From assembly GCA_014529385.2 (NCBI GenBank), contig CM043963.1, forward strand, positions 150,030,107-150,094,106: a stretch of 64,000 nt of DNA, written 5' to 3'. Below are positions 23,140 through 35,504 of this stretch, piece by piece. This stretch comes from Adiantum capillus-veneris. Lineage: Eukaryota; Streptophyta; Polypodiopsida; Polypodiales; Pteridaceae. Under the pieces are notes generated by a model, which was not told where the DNA came from, searched no databases, and worked only from the letters and a program-made list of their open reading frames with translations. The number at the start of each line of letters is the position of its first letter. Position 1 is the stretch's first letter. The position numbers and the translations under genes were made by a program.

Positions 23140-23449
23140 TCTACTAACATAATACGACGGAATGGAGAGCCTTTTACACGTGTCGCAATCTGCAACTTGA
23201 AGGCTAAAATCCAAAACGAAAAAAAATCCCTTTACACGCAATAAAGAGGGAGAGAGGGAGAGAGAGAGAGAGGCTGCCTTCGGCCGTACTAGTCTACTAA
23301 CATAATACGACGGAAGGGAGATCCCTTTACACGTGTCGCAATCTGCAACCTGAAAGCTAAAATCCAAAACGAAAAAAAAACCCTTTGCACGCGATAAAGA
23401 GGGAGAGAGGGGGAGAGAGAGAGATAGAGGCCCCCTTCGGCCTTACTAG
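23140..23449. repeat. 153 bp tandem duplication
   Basis: Units 23140-23292 and 23293-23449 share TCTACTAACATAATACGACG, ACACGTGTCGCAATCTGCAA, CTAAAATCCAAAACG and an AGAGGGAGAGAGG stretch, ending CCTTCGGCC(G/T)TACTAG. They differ by scattered substitutions and small indels. No coding potential. Confidence 0.9.
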
Positions 23450-25062
23450 TGTTTTATATGAATCTCCAAAAGAAGTATTAACGGACACGACAAAATCCTT
23501 AGTTTAAGTTTGCTGTAATAAGCTACGGAAGCTCCGTCCCAGAGCGACTGGGCTCTCTCTCTCACTCTCTCAGCTTCCATATGCTGCTGCATTTTCTCGA
23601 AGAAGAAGGTGCACTCAGCCAAATGAGAGGAGAGGTGCATAAGTAGAGTAGAACCTGCTATTTAGCGATCCTCAGAGAGAATGTGAGCTTGCAGCTGAGA
23701 GGTGAGTGTGCACGCACGCTTGCATGCATGCACACACCTTTGCTGCTCTTTTTTATTATTGGTGGCAGCGATCTATGCCCGTGTGAGCATGTGCAGGTGT
23801 GTGTGTGTGTGTGTGTGTATGTTCCCAAAACATAGCCTTCATCTCTTAAGGTGTGTTTTACTATGAAGCCCTGATGCAGTACAGAAGATATTTAGATTGA
23901 TATGGTTTTCCCCACCGTCAAGGTTGGTGGTCGAGGGGCAGCTGATCGTTGCCATCCACTTACTGGCGATTCTACACCAGAATATCAACTGCAGTTGTTG
24001 AATGCACGACAATTCTGCAGCCGGGATGCCAAGACATGCAGCCAATGACCTCTCGTCAGCACACGGAATCATGTAAGCTTCTGACATAACAGCTGTCGTA
24101 ATAATCGTGCCAGCCTTCGCTTTCATGACAGATCAGCTGGCAGGAGCAGGAGCAGGCGAGTACAGTTTTCGGTGACAGATCAGCTGGCACATGTTGCCCC
24201 CCCTCCCACCAAGCGTTCTGACGGAGGTGTTGGTACAATCCGCTTTTGCTTTGAGGTGCACGCAGCCGCTTCACAACAAGCGGAGGCAGTGTGCAAGGTT
24301 GATGGAATAGTCTAGAGCTGATTGGTTTGTGGAGCGTGTGCACAGGCTGGAACAGCCTTCTCCGTGCTTCACACTGCAAGAGGAGGTGGACGTGTTGGAT
24401 TACCGAGGGGGGAACGCCCCGAGACATAAGCCTCCTCCAAGAGTTCTCTGACATAGAAGCACAGTCAGAAGCTCACCACTCAACCATAGGAGTCCCCTTT
24501 ATGCAGACCTGGTCATCCATACTTGACTGCGACATTGGCCGATTGTGCCCAAGTCTATGGTATGCCACGCTGAACATCCCTATGGCCATCTAGGCCTCCT
24601 CACATCCATTTGGACTTCACCCCTGAACTTTGCATCCACGGTGTGCTTCATGCACTTGTCCGTGCATGCTACAAGCAGGTACGATGCTGACAATGGTAGC
24701 TAAGAATATTAACATGTAGCATTCAGACTCAGACACAGGTCAGGATAGAGGATACATGATAGTTATACTGGACCCATACACAACAAATTCAAGCTCACAT
24801 TTCACATAAACAATATAAACCATGAAAAAATTAGTTAGGTGCCTTCACACCCTTGAAATCTTTTATGGCCTCTTTTGCAATAAATCTTACAACATAATTG
24901 TACATTCTCAAGGTTTACTTATACCTAATTTTTCTTTTAGTTGAGCTCATGGTGATTTTCCACCCTTTATCTATCTTGGACTGCAGAACACCACTATACA
25001 AATGCCACCACTGGGAAGCATCCCTAGCCAAAAGCTAATGGTTGTTTGCTGTTCAAAGGTGA
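23450..25062. other. 3' flank of the nicotinamidase gene; no other gene recognised
   Basis: Holds a short (GT)n at 23799-23818, a repeated GACAGATCAGCTGGCA (about 24127 and 24174) and one copy of the repeat listed at 24336-24488. An open minus frame at 24056-24454 has no recognisable domain. Confidence 0.45.
24336..24488. repeat. Dispersed direct repeat, copy 1
   Basis: TGTGCACAGGCTGGAACAGC, CGTGCTTCACAC and GCAAGAGGAGGTGGAC, then after about 75 extra bases AGAAGCTCACCAC.CAACCAT. The same blocks recur at 26013-26093. Confidence 0.75.
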
Positions 25063-25148
25063 GAATTGGCTTCAGGAAAAGTTATGCTATCAGCAACAAC
25101 AGCTCCTCTTGACTTTGCCATATATAAACCAAGATAGTGGGCTGCATC
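25063..25148 (-). CDS. Nicotinamidase last exon
   Basis: After the acceptor TTTTTTCCAG (minus strand) it reads DAAHYLGLYMAKSRGAVV, then ADSITFPEANSHL and TGA. The block HxxGLYMAK-x-RGA is typical of the plant nicotinamidase C-terminus. Confidence 0.85.
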
Positions 25149-26385
25149 CTGGAAAAAATAAGGAAAAAACATTTGAGATGTGCATAATCAAGTAGTTGAG
25201 AAAACCATGAGCAATTGTGCTTATGCCTGTTCAAGATATGGGCACGTGCAGTGTGCTGTGCACATGTGCTAGTTTTAGATTTATGTTCGAGCCTGCTGGT
25301 TTTTGACAAATGTACATGTTTTCTCAGCTTCTGTTGGTAGTATAATACGTCCAAAGATTTTATGTGAGGTAAGCACGTGTATGTGCATAAATGCAAAGAT
25401 TGAACAAGGGATAAAGAGAAATTTGCCTGTGGATGAGCTAAAGCCCCATCAATCCCTTTCGCAACCTCCACAGGTAGATCATAAGTTGCACATGCTTTGC
25501 TGTACACAACAACCTCCTCTAGAGGAGACAAAATGCCATGATTTCTTGCTGAAAGCACAGTGACCACAAAGTCTAGCACACAAACATCTGTGCATATGCC
25601 AACGACGACCATCTGTCAAAGATCAAAACATACAATTGGTGTAAGTGATTGTTCATGACAACACGTTAAACATTTCATACTATTAGATAACCATGACAAA
25701 ATTTTCATGATATGAACATGTAGCCGTACTTTGAACAAACAAGTAGTGTCATGTGTGCTTGTACTACTATGTGGACACGCGCTTTGCCGGTAAAAAAGAA
25801 CCCACAAGTTGTCTTCCGCTCTGCTACTGAACCCCACCCATCCCCGTTGTTTATAACACCATTGTGCATGCCTGCACAGCACGTGCTGGCTGTAAAAACG
25901 GTTCAAGGCACCACCATCAAGGAGCCCCAGTAAAGCTTATCCTTGAGACGCAAGCAACACTGCATCCCATCAAATGGCCACAGGGCTCTTGAACTACCTC
26001 CAACTGTAAACATGTGCACAGGCTGGAACAGCCTTCTTCGTGCTTCACACAGCAAGAGGAGGTGGACGACAGAAGCTCACCACCCAACCATCAATGAGAT
26101 TCTTCAGCCAGCTCCTCCAGGGCAGCGGAGCAGCATAGATGTGCCTTTCTTCACACATGGGCAAGATTGTCAGTTCTTTTCAGGCGGGATCATGCCCACA
26201 TCACATGGCATTATGCACCTCCCAGTGATTCATTTTACTCTCATCGTACAGACCACCTTGATGTTTACATAGCCTACGCATTGTTACCTCGCTTTTGTAC
26301 TTCCTCTGGGTGATAGGCCATTGAGCATCTCCAGAGGTCTCTTATGTACACAAATACAGCCCCTTTTCTAGCCAAAAAAGAAAGG

Positions 26386-26434
<49 letters not shown>

Positions 26435-29400
26435 TAAATGAAATGAAATGTTATATTAACGTCTTCAAAAGGCCAAAGTGACCTATGAGACCAGCAAGTT
26501 ACAATGTGGTGGATCTGATACAAAGTCAGAGTAACAAAAATGACAAATGACAAAATAAATACTATGGAATCCTAAACTGCTAGGTGTGAACTAAGCAACT
26601 AGTTGGGATAGCTAAATCACAAGAGATCCAGCATCGGTCGCTGGCGTACCTCATCAATCTCCTCCATGAACAATAGTTTGACCAAGCGTCGTGCATGTCG
26701 GGCCAAAGTGATCCGAATCCTCTGATGCAGCCTCCGTCGATGCTGTGTGGTCCTCTGCAGTCGTGGGCGTCTGGATCTCCCAAGCTCGGTCGCTCGGTTG
26801 ATCAGTGTGCCTCTGGTGTGAGGCGACGAGCTCTCCTGTGGTAGTAGCTCCTCTGGATGTCCAGTGTCTGCTCTAAAGAAGTCTGTGATCCGTCTCCAAG
26901 ACCGGCTAGCCTCTCCCTTCATCAGGCTCTCTCTGTGTCTGCGCAGCTGACCCAAGCATCTCTGATCCTCGTACCGCATGACTCTGGAGAGTGGTCCAAA
27001 GACCTCTCTGAACAAGCAGTGGAAGCGGCCTCGTATCTAGTAGTAGACGGGGCACTGGAATGTGTAGTGCAACTCTGTCTCAGGCTCCATGTCACATTGG
27101 AGGCATGTCCTAGCCTTTGCTGGTACTCCGCTGTATCTCCCAGTCTCGATCCCAGTTGGTGTGACGATATGCGTATCTGGCCAATAGCACATCGTATCCC
27201 ATAAGACAAGTGGGTGTCCATGTATCTGGGCCTCGTCACAAAACCGTCCTTTGTAATCTGAAGAAGATGCTCTCTGTAGAAAGCCATCTTCGTGCCCAAC
27301 TCCTGTGCTGGCTGTATCCATGTCCTCTTGGTGTCCAGCTGAGTCAGGTCTTGGTGGATGAGCCTGGTGATCTCCGATTGTGTAAGGTCAAAGAGGGAGC
27401 ATGCAATGAGTATTGGAAGGGGGGCAATCTATCTATGCTGAAGCCATGCGCCTGAAATCATGATGTCATCTCCCCATACCAGCATGTTGTATCTTCCTGC
27501 ATGGCTAACTGTCAAGAGGACTCAAGTGCAAGGTGGACATATCTGTCTCTGGGAAGTTCCCACATGCGGTGTATGAAGGAGACACATCTGGTGAGCGCCT
27601 CAACCACTAGTGGGGGGGCAGCTAGCTTTGCTCGGATAATGGCACACGGTACTGAAGCCTTGGCTCTAATGAGCTACGAGATCATAGAGACTAGTGGCTT
27701 CTCCATGTCCCCCCATCCATCAGTGCGACCAGTCCTCCCGTGATGATCCAATGAAGGTCTCCAAATCTCAGCTCCATAGAGCAATGCAAAAGCCACCAAA
27801 GTGTCAAAGAGCTAGAGCTTCGTCCGAGGCTCGTGAAACTGAACCTGTGAACACATCCTCTCTAATCTACCCAATGTTGCATGGGCTCTGGTCAATCTAG
27901 TCTCTACTACTGTCCTCAACGAAAATGCTAGTCCACTAAAAACCACTCCAAGGTAAGTGTAAGCATCTATATACTCCACTATCTCCTGGCCGTATGTGAA
28001 TGCGAGCGCTGACCTCTTGATCCACTGTGGGGTGGTATTAAATACCATGATCTTGGTTTTACCAAGGTTGACAGACAAACCACTTTCATGGGCAAACCTA
28101 TGCGAAGCATTCAGGTGACATTGCATCCCCTCCGGAGAGTCGGGGATCAACACAATATCATCAGCATATAACAATAGTGGAATCCATGTCCCTGCCAGCT
28201 GTGCACCTCTATCACCAGCTCTCTCAATGTAGTCAGAAACCTCATCCACATACATACCAAATAGAGTAGGAGAGGGCGGGCAACCCTGCTTCACCCCAAT
28301 AGTGGAGTGAACCGGTGTAGATAGACCCTCTAAGGTGCGTACATGCCCCACTACTGACCTGTATAATGCCATGATCCCCCAAATGAGCTCTGTGGGTACT
28401 CCCATCTCCTGTAATTTGCGCATCAATCTAGCTCTGGGTATTGTGTCAAATGCTTTGCAGAAGTCCACAAAGCTACAATAGATCCGTCTCCCAAGTGATC
28501 TGCCCTCCTCAATGATGGCTCTGAGCGTCAAGATATGGTCAAGAGTAGAAAAACCTCTCTTGAACCCTGCCTGCCCGGTTGCGCGTATCCCCTCCCTCTC
28601 TGCCCATCTACTCAGTTGCTGCTCAAGAATGGATGCGTACAACCGTGCCAATGTGTGTCCAATCATGATAGTGCAATAATTCCGAGGCTCCATAGGGTCT
28701 CCTGACTTGAAGATAGGTACAATAGTAGATAGGCTCCAAGTATAAGGCAAGCCCTCACACATGGCACGGTTAAACATAACTGCTAGAAGCTCTGCTAGTA
28801 GATCTCTGGCATGCATGCAGTGCTCAGCCACCAAGCCATCATGATGATATGCTCTCCCAGTCCTCATCTTGTCAATGGCCTTCCTCACCATCTCAACGGT
28901 GAAAAAAGCACATGTGTGGGGGCATGGATCGGGGGTTCGGGAAGGGGCGGTTGTCCAGGAACTGTGAACAGAGATGACTCGTACTGGCCCCACGCCTTTG
29001 TAGAGGTAATGGCGGAGGAAAGGGGGGGGGGGGGGGGGGGGTGAGTGCTCATGAAAGCGCTGCCATGCCTCACGTGAGTCTTGACTCAAGAATAGCTGGT
29101 ATAGACCCTGCTCTAGGCAAGCCAAAAATGCCCTCTTCTTCCGCCACACTAGGCGTCGGAAGTCAATCTGTGACTGTCTCTGAGTGATGTCCCCCAAAAG
29201 CACCTCCCTCTGAAGTCTAGCTCTAGTCTCGTGGCATTCCTCATCATACTAGCTGTTCTGGGGCATGCTCCCAGAACGGCATCTCTGCTCAGGCTGGGTA
29301 TGTGGGTATGCCTCTGCTGCTACATCATGTAATGTCTGTGTCAGTATAGTAGTAAGCTCCTCCAGAGGTCGCCCTGGCTCCTCTGTACACAGGCTTCTGT

Positions 29401-31633
29401 AGATCCCATCTATGTATACAAAGTCCCTCTCCTGCGTGAAGGTGTAACGAGTAGGGGCTGCTGCCTGTGGCCTGTGTGCTACACTAAACTAGAAAGAGAT
29501 GGTCAACGACACAAGAGCATGATCCACTACCACACCAACCGGTCTGGGTCCAACTGTGAGGTCCTGGATACTAGAGATGAGACTCGGCTGTGCCATGAGA
29601 TAATCCAGTGTGCTGGTTCCATGTATGTGTGGAAAGCATGTAAAACACCCCATAGCGGGAAATCTCTATAGGCCATTCAAGATGACCAATCCATGTGCAA
29701 GATGACCAATCCATGTGCAGTCCCTATGTCTATCTAGTGTCGTCCATACTTAGTATGTTCCCCATCTTGTGATAGTCTGGATAGTCCCATCTCTGCAACA
29801 TCCAGCTCTCTTAGCATCTCCTCTAAGGTATCATAAAAAATTGTCTGATGATGGGCAGTCCTAGCATTGAAGTCCCCTAGAATGATGATGTCCCCATCTC
29901 TAGAGAACTCCCATATGTCATCATCCAAAATAGAAAAGGGGGACTATCCGCTGGGTGGTGCATACACTAACGTACTCGGGGAAAGTAGGAAATAGCAATG
30001 TAAAGATATCTGCATGTCTCTGCTCTCAATCTCACCCACATGTACCTAGCTTGCTCATCCCTGCGAGCTATATGTATCAATGGCTGCAACTCCTCCTTGA
30101 ATAACACTGCTACTCCTCCTGAGCCCCGCCCTCTACGCTCTGATCGTGTCTCCTATTTACAGCCTGTCTCCCATCTGTATCCACTCATGTGAGGCATAGA
30201 TTGCCCAGGGGCCTGATGTGTCTCAGAGTAGAAGACGATGTCCCTTCCCGTATAAGTATCCTCAAAAGCACCCACATCAAGGCGCATATATCATTACAAT
30301 TCCAGGTCGCAACTTTGAGTGTGGTCCCATAGGCCTCACACCATTATGTGGAGCGTCGCTCTAATATTACCACTCTCCCATCTCGGTAAAAGGCAATCTT
30401 ACCTTTTTCCCTTGCCGCTCTAATCTCTGGCATTACCTCCTGCATATGAGCAATCTGAGAGGGTAAGGTCATCTCCGAGAAAGATGCCCGTTTTCTTTAG
30501 AGTTAGTCTCTTCTTCAAAAAGTCCTTTTTCGCTTCCATGGAGAAAAAACGAAGGATGAGTGCCCTTTCTTTCGAGATTTCGCCCTTGCTCCCATTTTTC
30601 TTGTTGCCCACTCTCCAAGCTCTTGAGTGCATCGGGTCATGAACCCCCATCAAAGCCATGAGTTCTTTTACCTCTTCGTCCACATTATCTTTGTCTTTAA
30701 GGCCGCAAATTCTCACATATAGAGAGCGCACACGCCTTCTTCGCTCCCCTTCTAGTGTCAGGTTAATAATGGTGGGTGTGGACGTTGTTTCCTTGCTTTT
30801 TCCTTTCTTGGCAACCTCAATCCATTTCTCGGCATCATCTACCTTCCGTTGAGTCTTTGTAATAACGTCCACCCAAGAGGTCGTCATTTCTTTGTGCTGC
30901 TCTTCCCCCTCCTTGATGGCTTGCACTTGCTCTTTGATCGTGTTGAGCTCTTCTATTACTGAAGGTTGCTATTCTCCTTCTTCAAGTGTATTTCGTGCCT
31001 CAACGAGCTCCCTCTTGAGTGACGCAATCTCTTCATCTTGGGCCGTCACACGATCCCCCAGTGTAGTTATCTTGGTTTCTTGGGCCAACACACGTTCTTC
31101 GAGCATTTTTATTGTGCCCAATAGGTTGCAGTTAATCTTGTTAATGGTTTCGGTCATTTCTTCCTTGCACTTTTGAACTGCATCCTCTAAGTGGTCGGGC
31201 TTATCATTTTGTTTCCTCATGCTTGATCGCCGCCAAAAAACGAGAGGAAATTTGCACTGGTAGTAGGAGACCACACTACACGCACCACATTATGCATACA
31301 TGTTCTCCCACATTAAGCATACATGGCATACATTTGCATTTCCTACAATTTCTGCAAATCAGAACAAAGTCCTGCTTTCTGCAACTGCAATTTCTGCAAG
31401 TTCTGCGATTTCCGAATTTTCTGTATATTTTTTAATTTTGCGCTCTCTATTTTCTGCAAATTCTGTTTTCCTGCAGGGCTGAAAAAACTGTTTTGAAACT
31501 CTGTTTTCTGAGAGCATTGCACCTTGGGGGGGGAGGGGAGGAGGGGGGGGATTGGCTTGAGGGGGTGGCGCACTGCTTGCAGGTTACGCGAGGGGGAGGG
31601 GCTGCAGGCTACGCTGCCAAGGGGCGGGCTGCA

Positions 31634-31691
<58 letters not shown>

Positions 31692-34600
31692 GCCTGCTTG
31701 TCGGAACTCATTCTTACATCCAAAATGGTTATGTTCAGGTCAGATGCATCTTGGACAATCTATTCACCCTTTTGAGGCTATTGAGTGGGGATGACAGTCA
31801 GCCCAGCCAATTTTCATCATCTTTCTTAAATTGGGAAGGCATACAATCATGTTGATTGGGGTGTTTTAGTAGGTACTATACAGAAGATGGGTTTCCCAGA
31901 GCAATAGATATCTGGTGTGGCATTGCTTTACAAATCAGCTTCTAGTGACTATAGATGGGTTAATAGGCCGCTGTTTTGGCCTATCCCGCTGAGTGTGCTA
32001 ATGAGCTTGCTAGCAACAGTTTCTTTTTCTTGTCTACTAGCACAAATCATTTGGTGCTGGTGAGCGTTGACGAGGGGTACCACTGAGACTTGTCAAATGG
32101 TTTCACTTGGCTAGCTCATAATCAAATATGTCGTCACTTGGCATTTCATGTGGGCTTTGATGTTTCAGCACAGTAAAGTTTGAGCCAGTTTTGAAGTCCA
32201 CTTCAAGGGAGCTCTGCCATTGGTCTTGCATGCACTTACCACTCGGGAGAGCTATGGTTGTGTACCAGGTATACCACCTCTTGTTGGATGTTGCATCCAA
32301 GGGTTATCTCAGCTGCAATGCCTAGTGTGCAACTTTCTATCGGCTCGTTCTGATGGCACTAGAGACACCCGTCCTCGAGTTGCATGGTGTACTATCATTA
32401 TCAAGGCTCATCTTATAGACCTTTGAGGTCTCGTAACATTGTTCCTCGTAAGCTAAAACTTCTCTTCTATGCTGAGGGAGAATGCAATGGGGGTGTTATT
32501 GATCCTAGAGCGGTTTGATCCATCAACAGCCCCAGTGTGTGGAAGAGATAGAGAAACAGCCCACAATTTGAAACGCATGTCAGTGATCAGGATGGTCAGT
32601 AGTTGGGAGAGAGCTCAGAGGACTCGTAGAGACTGGCCAGGAGGGATCTAGGTCCGGCCGAATCTCTGCTACATTGTCACAGACTACCTCAATTAGCATG
32701 GGCTAGCTCTGGTCTAAAACTATAATGTGGGGCTGTGGATGATAGTCATAACATCATAATCTGTGACCCCGTGTACATCATGAGGCTGTGAGTCTACGAG
32801 TCAAAAACTTCTGCTGCATACATCATAGCAGGTGTGACTAAATGTCAAATACCCACCCTTTGTGCAAGGCTCTTAAAAGTTGGTGCTTTAGCATCACCAG
32901 AGCTACATACCCGACATGCAGAGCAAGTAAAGGTGACGCTCAGCGGCTCAGGTAGATGTCAAGGTGCTTCTAGGCCATCCTGCTCTGCATGTGTACTAAG
33001 CTCTACCTCAAGTACTGCGCATAGAGCTTGGCCAATGAATGGTCAATCATGATGTGGTTTTGGGGGGTTTTTGGGGGTCAAAAGTGCCCCGGACTTGTGG
33101 ATAGGAACAACGGTGTACATAGTCCACTCTTCCAGTTGGCCCTCTGCGGCCATTGAGCATCTCCAGAGGTCTCTTCTGTACACAGAATACAGCCCCTTTT
33201 CTAGCCAAGAAAGAAAAGGGGGGGGGGGGGGGAGAGAGAGATGAAATGAAATGAAATGTTATATTAACGTCTTTAAAAGGCCAAAGTGACCTATGAGACC
33301 AGAAAGTTACAATGTGGTGGATCTAATACAAAGTCAGAGTAACAAGATGACAAAATGACAAAATAAAATACTATGGAATCCTGAACTGCTAGGTGTGAAC
33401 TAAGCAGCTAAACAGCTGGCTGGGATAGCTAGATCACAAGAGATCCAACATCGGTCGTTGGCGGGTCTCATCAATCTCCTCCATGGTCAGTAGTCTAACC
33501 GGGCGCGTCATGCATGTCGAGCCAAAGTGATCCGAATCCTTTGATGCAGCCTCCGTCGATGCTATGTAGTCCTCCGCAGTCGTGGGCGTCTGGATCTCCC
33601 CAGCTCAGTCGCTCGATTGATCAGTGTGCCTCTGGTGTGAGGCGACGAGCTCTGCTGTGGCAGTAACTCCTCCGCGTGTTCAGTGGCAGCTCTAACGAAG
33701 TCTGTGATCTGTCTCTGAGCCTGGCTAGCCTCTCCTCTCATCACGCTCTCTCTATGTCTGCACAGCTCGAGCAAAACAAACCCAGGCATCTCTGATCCTC
33801 GTACCGCATGACTCTAGAGAATGGTCTAAAGCCCTCTCTGAACAAGCAATGGAAGCAGCCTCGTATCTCGTAGTAGACGGGGCAGTGGCATGTGTAGTGC
33901 AACTCTGTCTCAGGCTCGATGTCACACAGGGGGATGTCCTGGCCTCTGCTGGTACTCCGCTGTATCTCCCACTCTCGATCCGCAGCTGGTGTGGATGTGC
34001 GTATCTGGCCAATAGCACATCGTATCCCATGAGACAAGTGGGTGTCCATGTATTTGGGCCTATCTACTCAGTTGCTGCTCAAGAATAGATGCGTACAACC
34101 GTGCCAATGTGTGTCCAATCATGATAGTGCGATAAATCTCAAGCTCCATAGGGTCTCCCGACTTGAAGATAGGTACAATAGTAGATAGGCTCCAAGTGTC
34201 AGGCAAGCCCTCACACATGGCACGGTTAAACATAACTGCTAGAAGCTCTGCTAGTAAATCTCTGGCATGCATGGACGAATGCTCAGCCACTAAGCCATCA
34301 TGATCATATGCTCTCCCAGTCCTCATCCTGTCAATGGCTTTTCCTCACCATCTCAACGATGAAAAAAGCACATGTGTGTGGGCATGGATTGGGGGGGTCG
34401 AGAAGGGGGGCTGTTCAGAACTGTGTACAGAGATGATGCATACTGGCCCCAGGCCTCTGTAGAAGTGATAGAAGTGATGGGAGGGGGGGGGTGCTCATGA
34501 AAGAGCCGCCATGCCTCACGTGAGTCCTGACTCAAGAATAGCTGGTATAGATCCTGCTCTAAGCGAGCCAAAAATGCCCTCTTCTTCCGCCGCACTAGGC

Positions 34601-35308
34601 GTCGGAAGTCAATCTGTGACTGTCTGTGAGTGATGTCCCCAAAAGCACCTCCCTCTGAAGTCTAGCTCTAGTGTCCCGGCATTCCTCATCATACCAACTA
34701 TTTGGGGCATGCTCCCCGAACGGCGTCTCTACTCAGGCTGGGTATGTGGGTATGCCTCTGCTGCTGCATCATGTAGTGTCTAAGTCAGTATAGTAGTAAG
34801 CTCCTCCAGAGGTCGCCCTGGCTCCTCTGTGCACAGGCGTCTATAGATCCCATCTATGTATACAGAGTCCGTCTCCCGCGTGAAGGTGTAGAGAGTAGGG
34901 GCTGCTGCCCATAGCCTGTGTGCTACACTAAACTGAAAAGAGATGGTCAACGACACAAGAGCATGATCCACTGCCACACCAACAGGTCTGGGTCCAACCG
35001 TGAGATCCTGGATATTAGAGATGAGGCTCGGCTGTGCCATGACATAATCCACTGTGCTAGTCCATGTCTATGTGGAAAGCATGTAAAACCCCCGCAGCGG
35101 GAAATCTTTGTAGGCCATTCAAGATGGCCAATCCATGTGCAATCCCATGTCTATCAAGTGTTGTCCATACTCAATGTGTTCTCCATCCTGTGATAGTCTA
35201 GATAGGCCCGTCTCTGCAACATCCAACTCTCTCAGCATCTCCTCTGAAGTATCATAAAATACTGTCTGATGATGTGCAGTCCTAGCATTGAAATTCCCTA
35301 GAATGATG

Positions 35309-35360
<52 letters not shown>

Positions 35361-35448
35361 GAAGAAGAAGAGAATTTTAACATCATAGGAAACTATCCCA
35401 AGAGACCTTAAAGATCTATCTGACAAGGAGAGTTGAACTCAAGACCTG

Positions 35449-35504
<56 letters not shown>

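Larger units (their letters stand above)
26431..31637 (-). mobile_element. LINE A: near full-length microsatellite-flanked LINE (5.2 kb)
   Basis: A non-LTR retrotransposon on the minus strand. Order: C-rich and TTGCAGAA-rich 5' UTR (31275-31637), ORF1 (30420-31274), ORF2 with endonuclease, RT and CCHC-type C-terminus (about 30320-26617), and 3' UTR ending GAAGACGTTAATATAAC plus CATTT repeats. It has (GA)n on both sides (26388-26430 and 31638-31686). ORF1 carries a stop and ORF2 several stops and frameshifts. The family is not one I can name. ORF1 is a coiled-coil protein with an L1-ORF1-like domain. Confidence 0.88.

Noticed and set aside
24056-24454. 132-codon minus frame downstream of the nicotinamidase
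   Set aside because: Low-complexity (Leu/Arg/His-rich) with no domain. Part of it overlaps the dispersed repeat at 24336.
25616-25906. Minus frame directly upstream of the catalytic-cysteine exon, as a possible extra exon
   Set aside because: Its text does not match the nicotinamidase N-terminus, and the matching exons were found at 38463-38856 with correct phases.
33242-35312. LINE B as an independent GA-targeted insertion
   Set aside because: Both outer flanks match those of LINE A, so it is counted as a duplicate and not as separate evidence for targeting.
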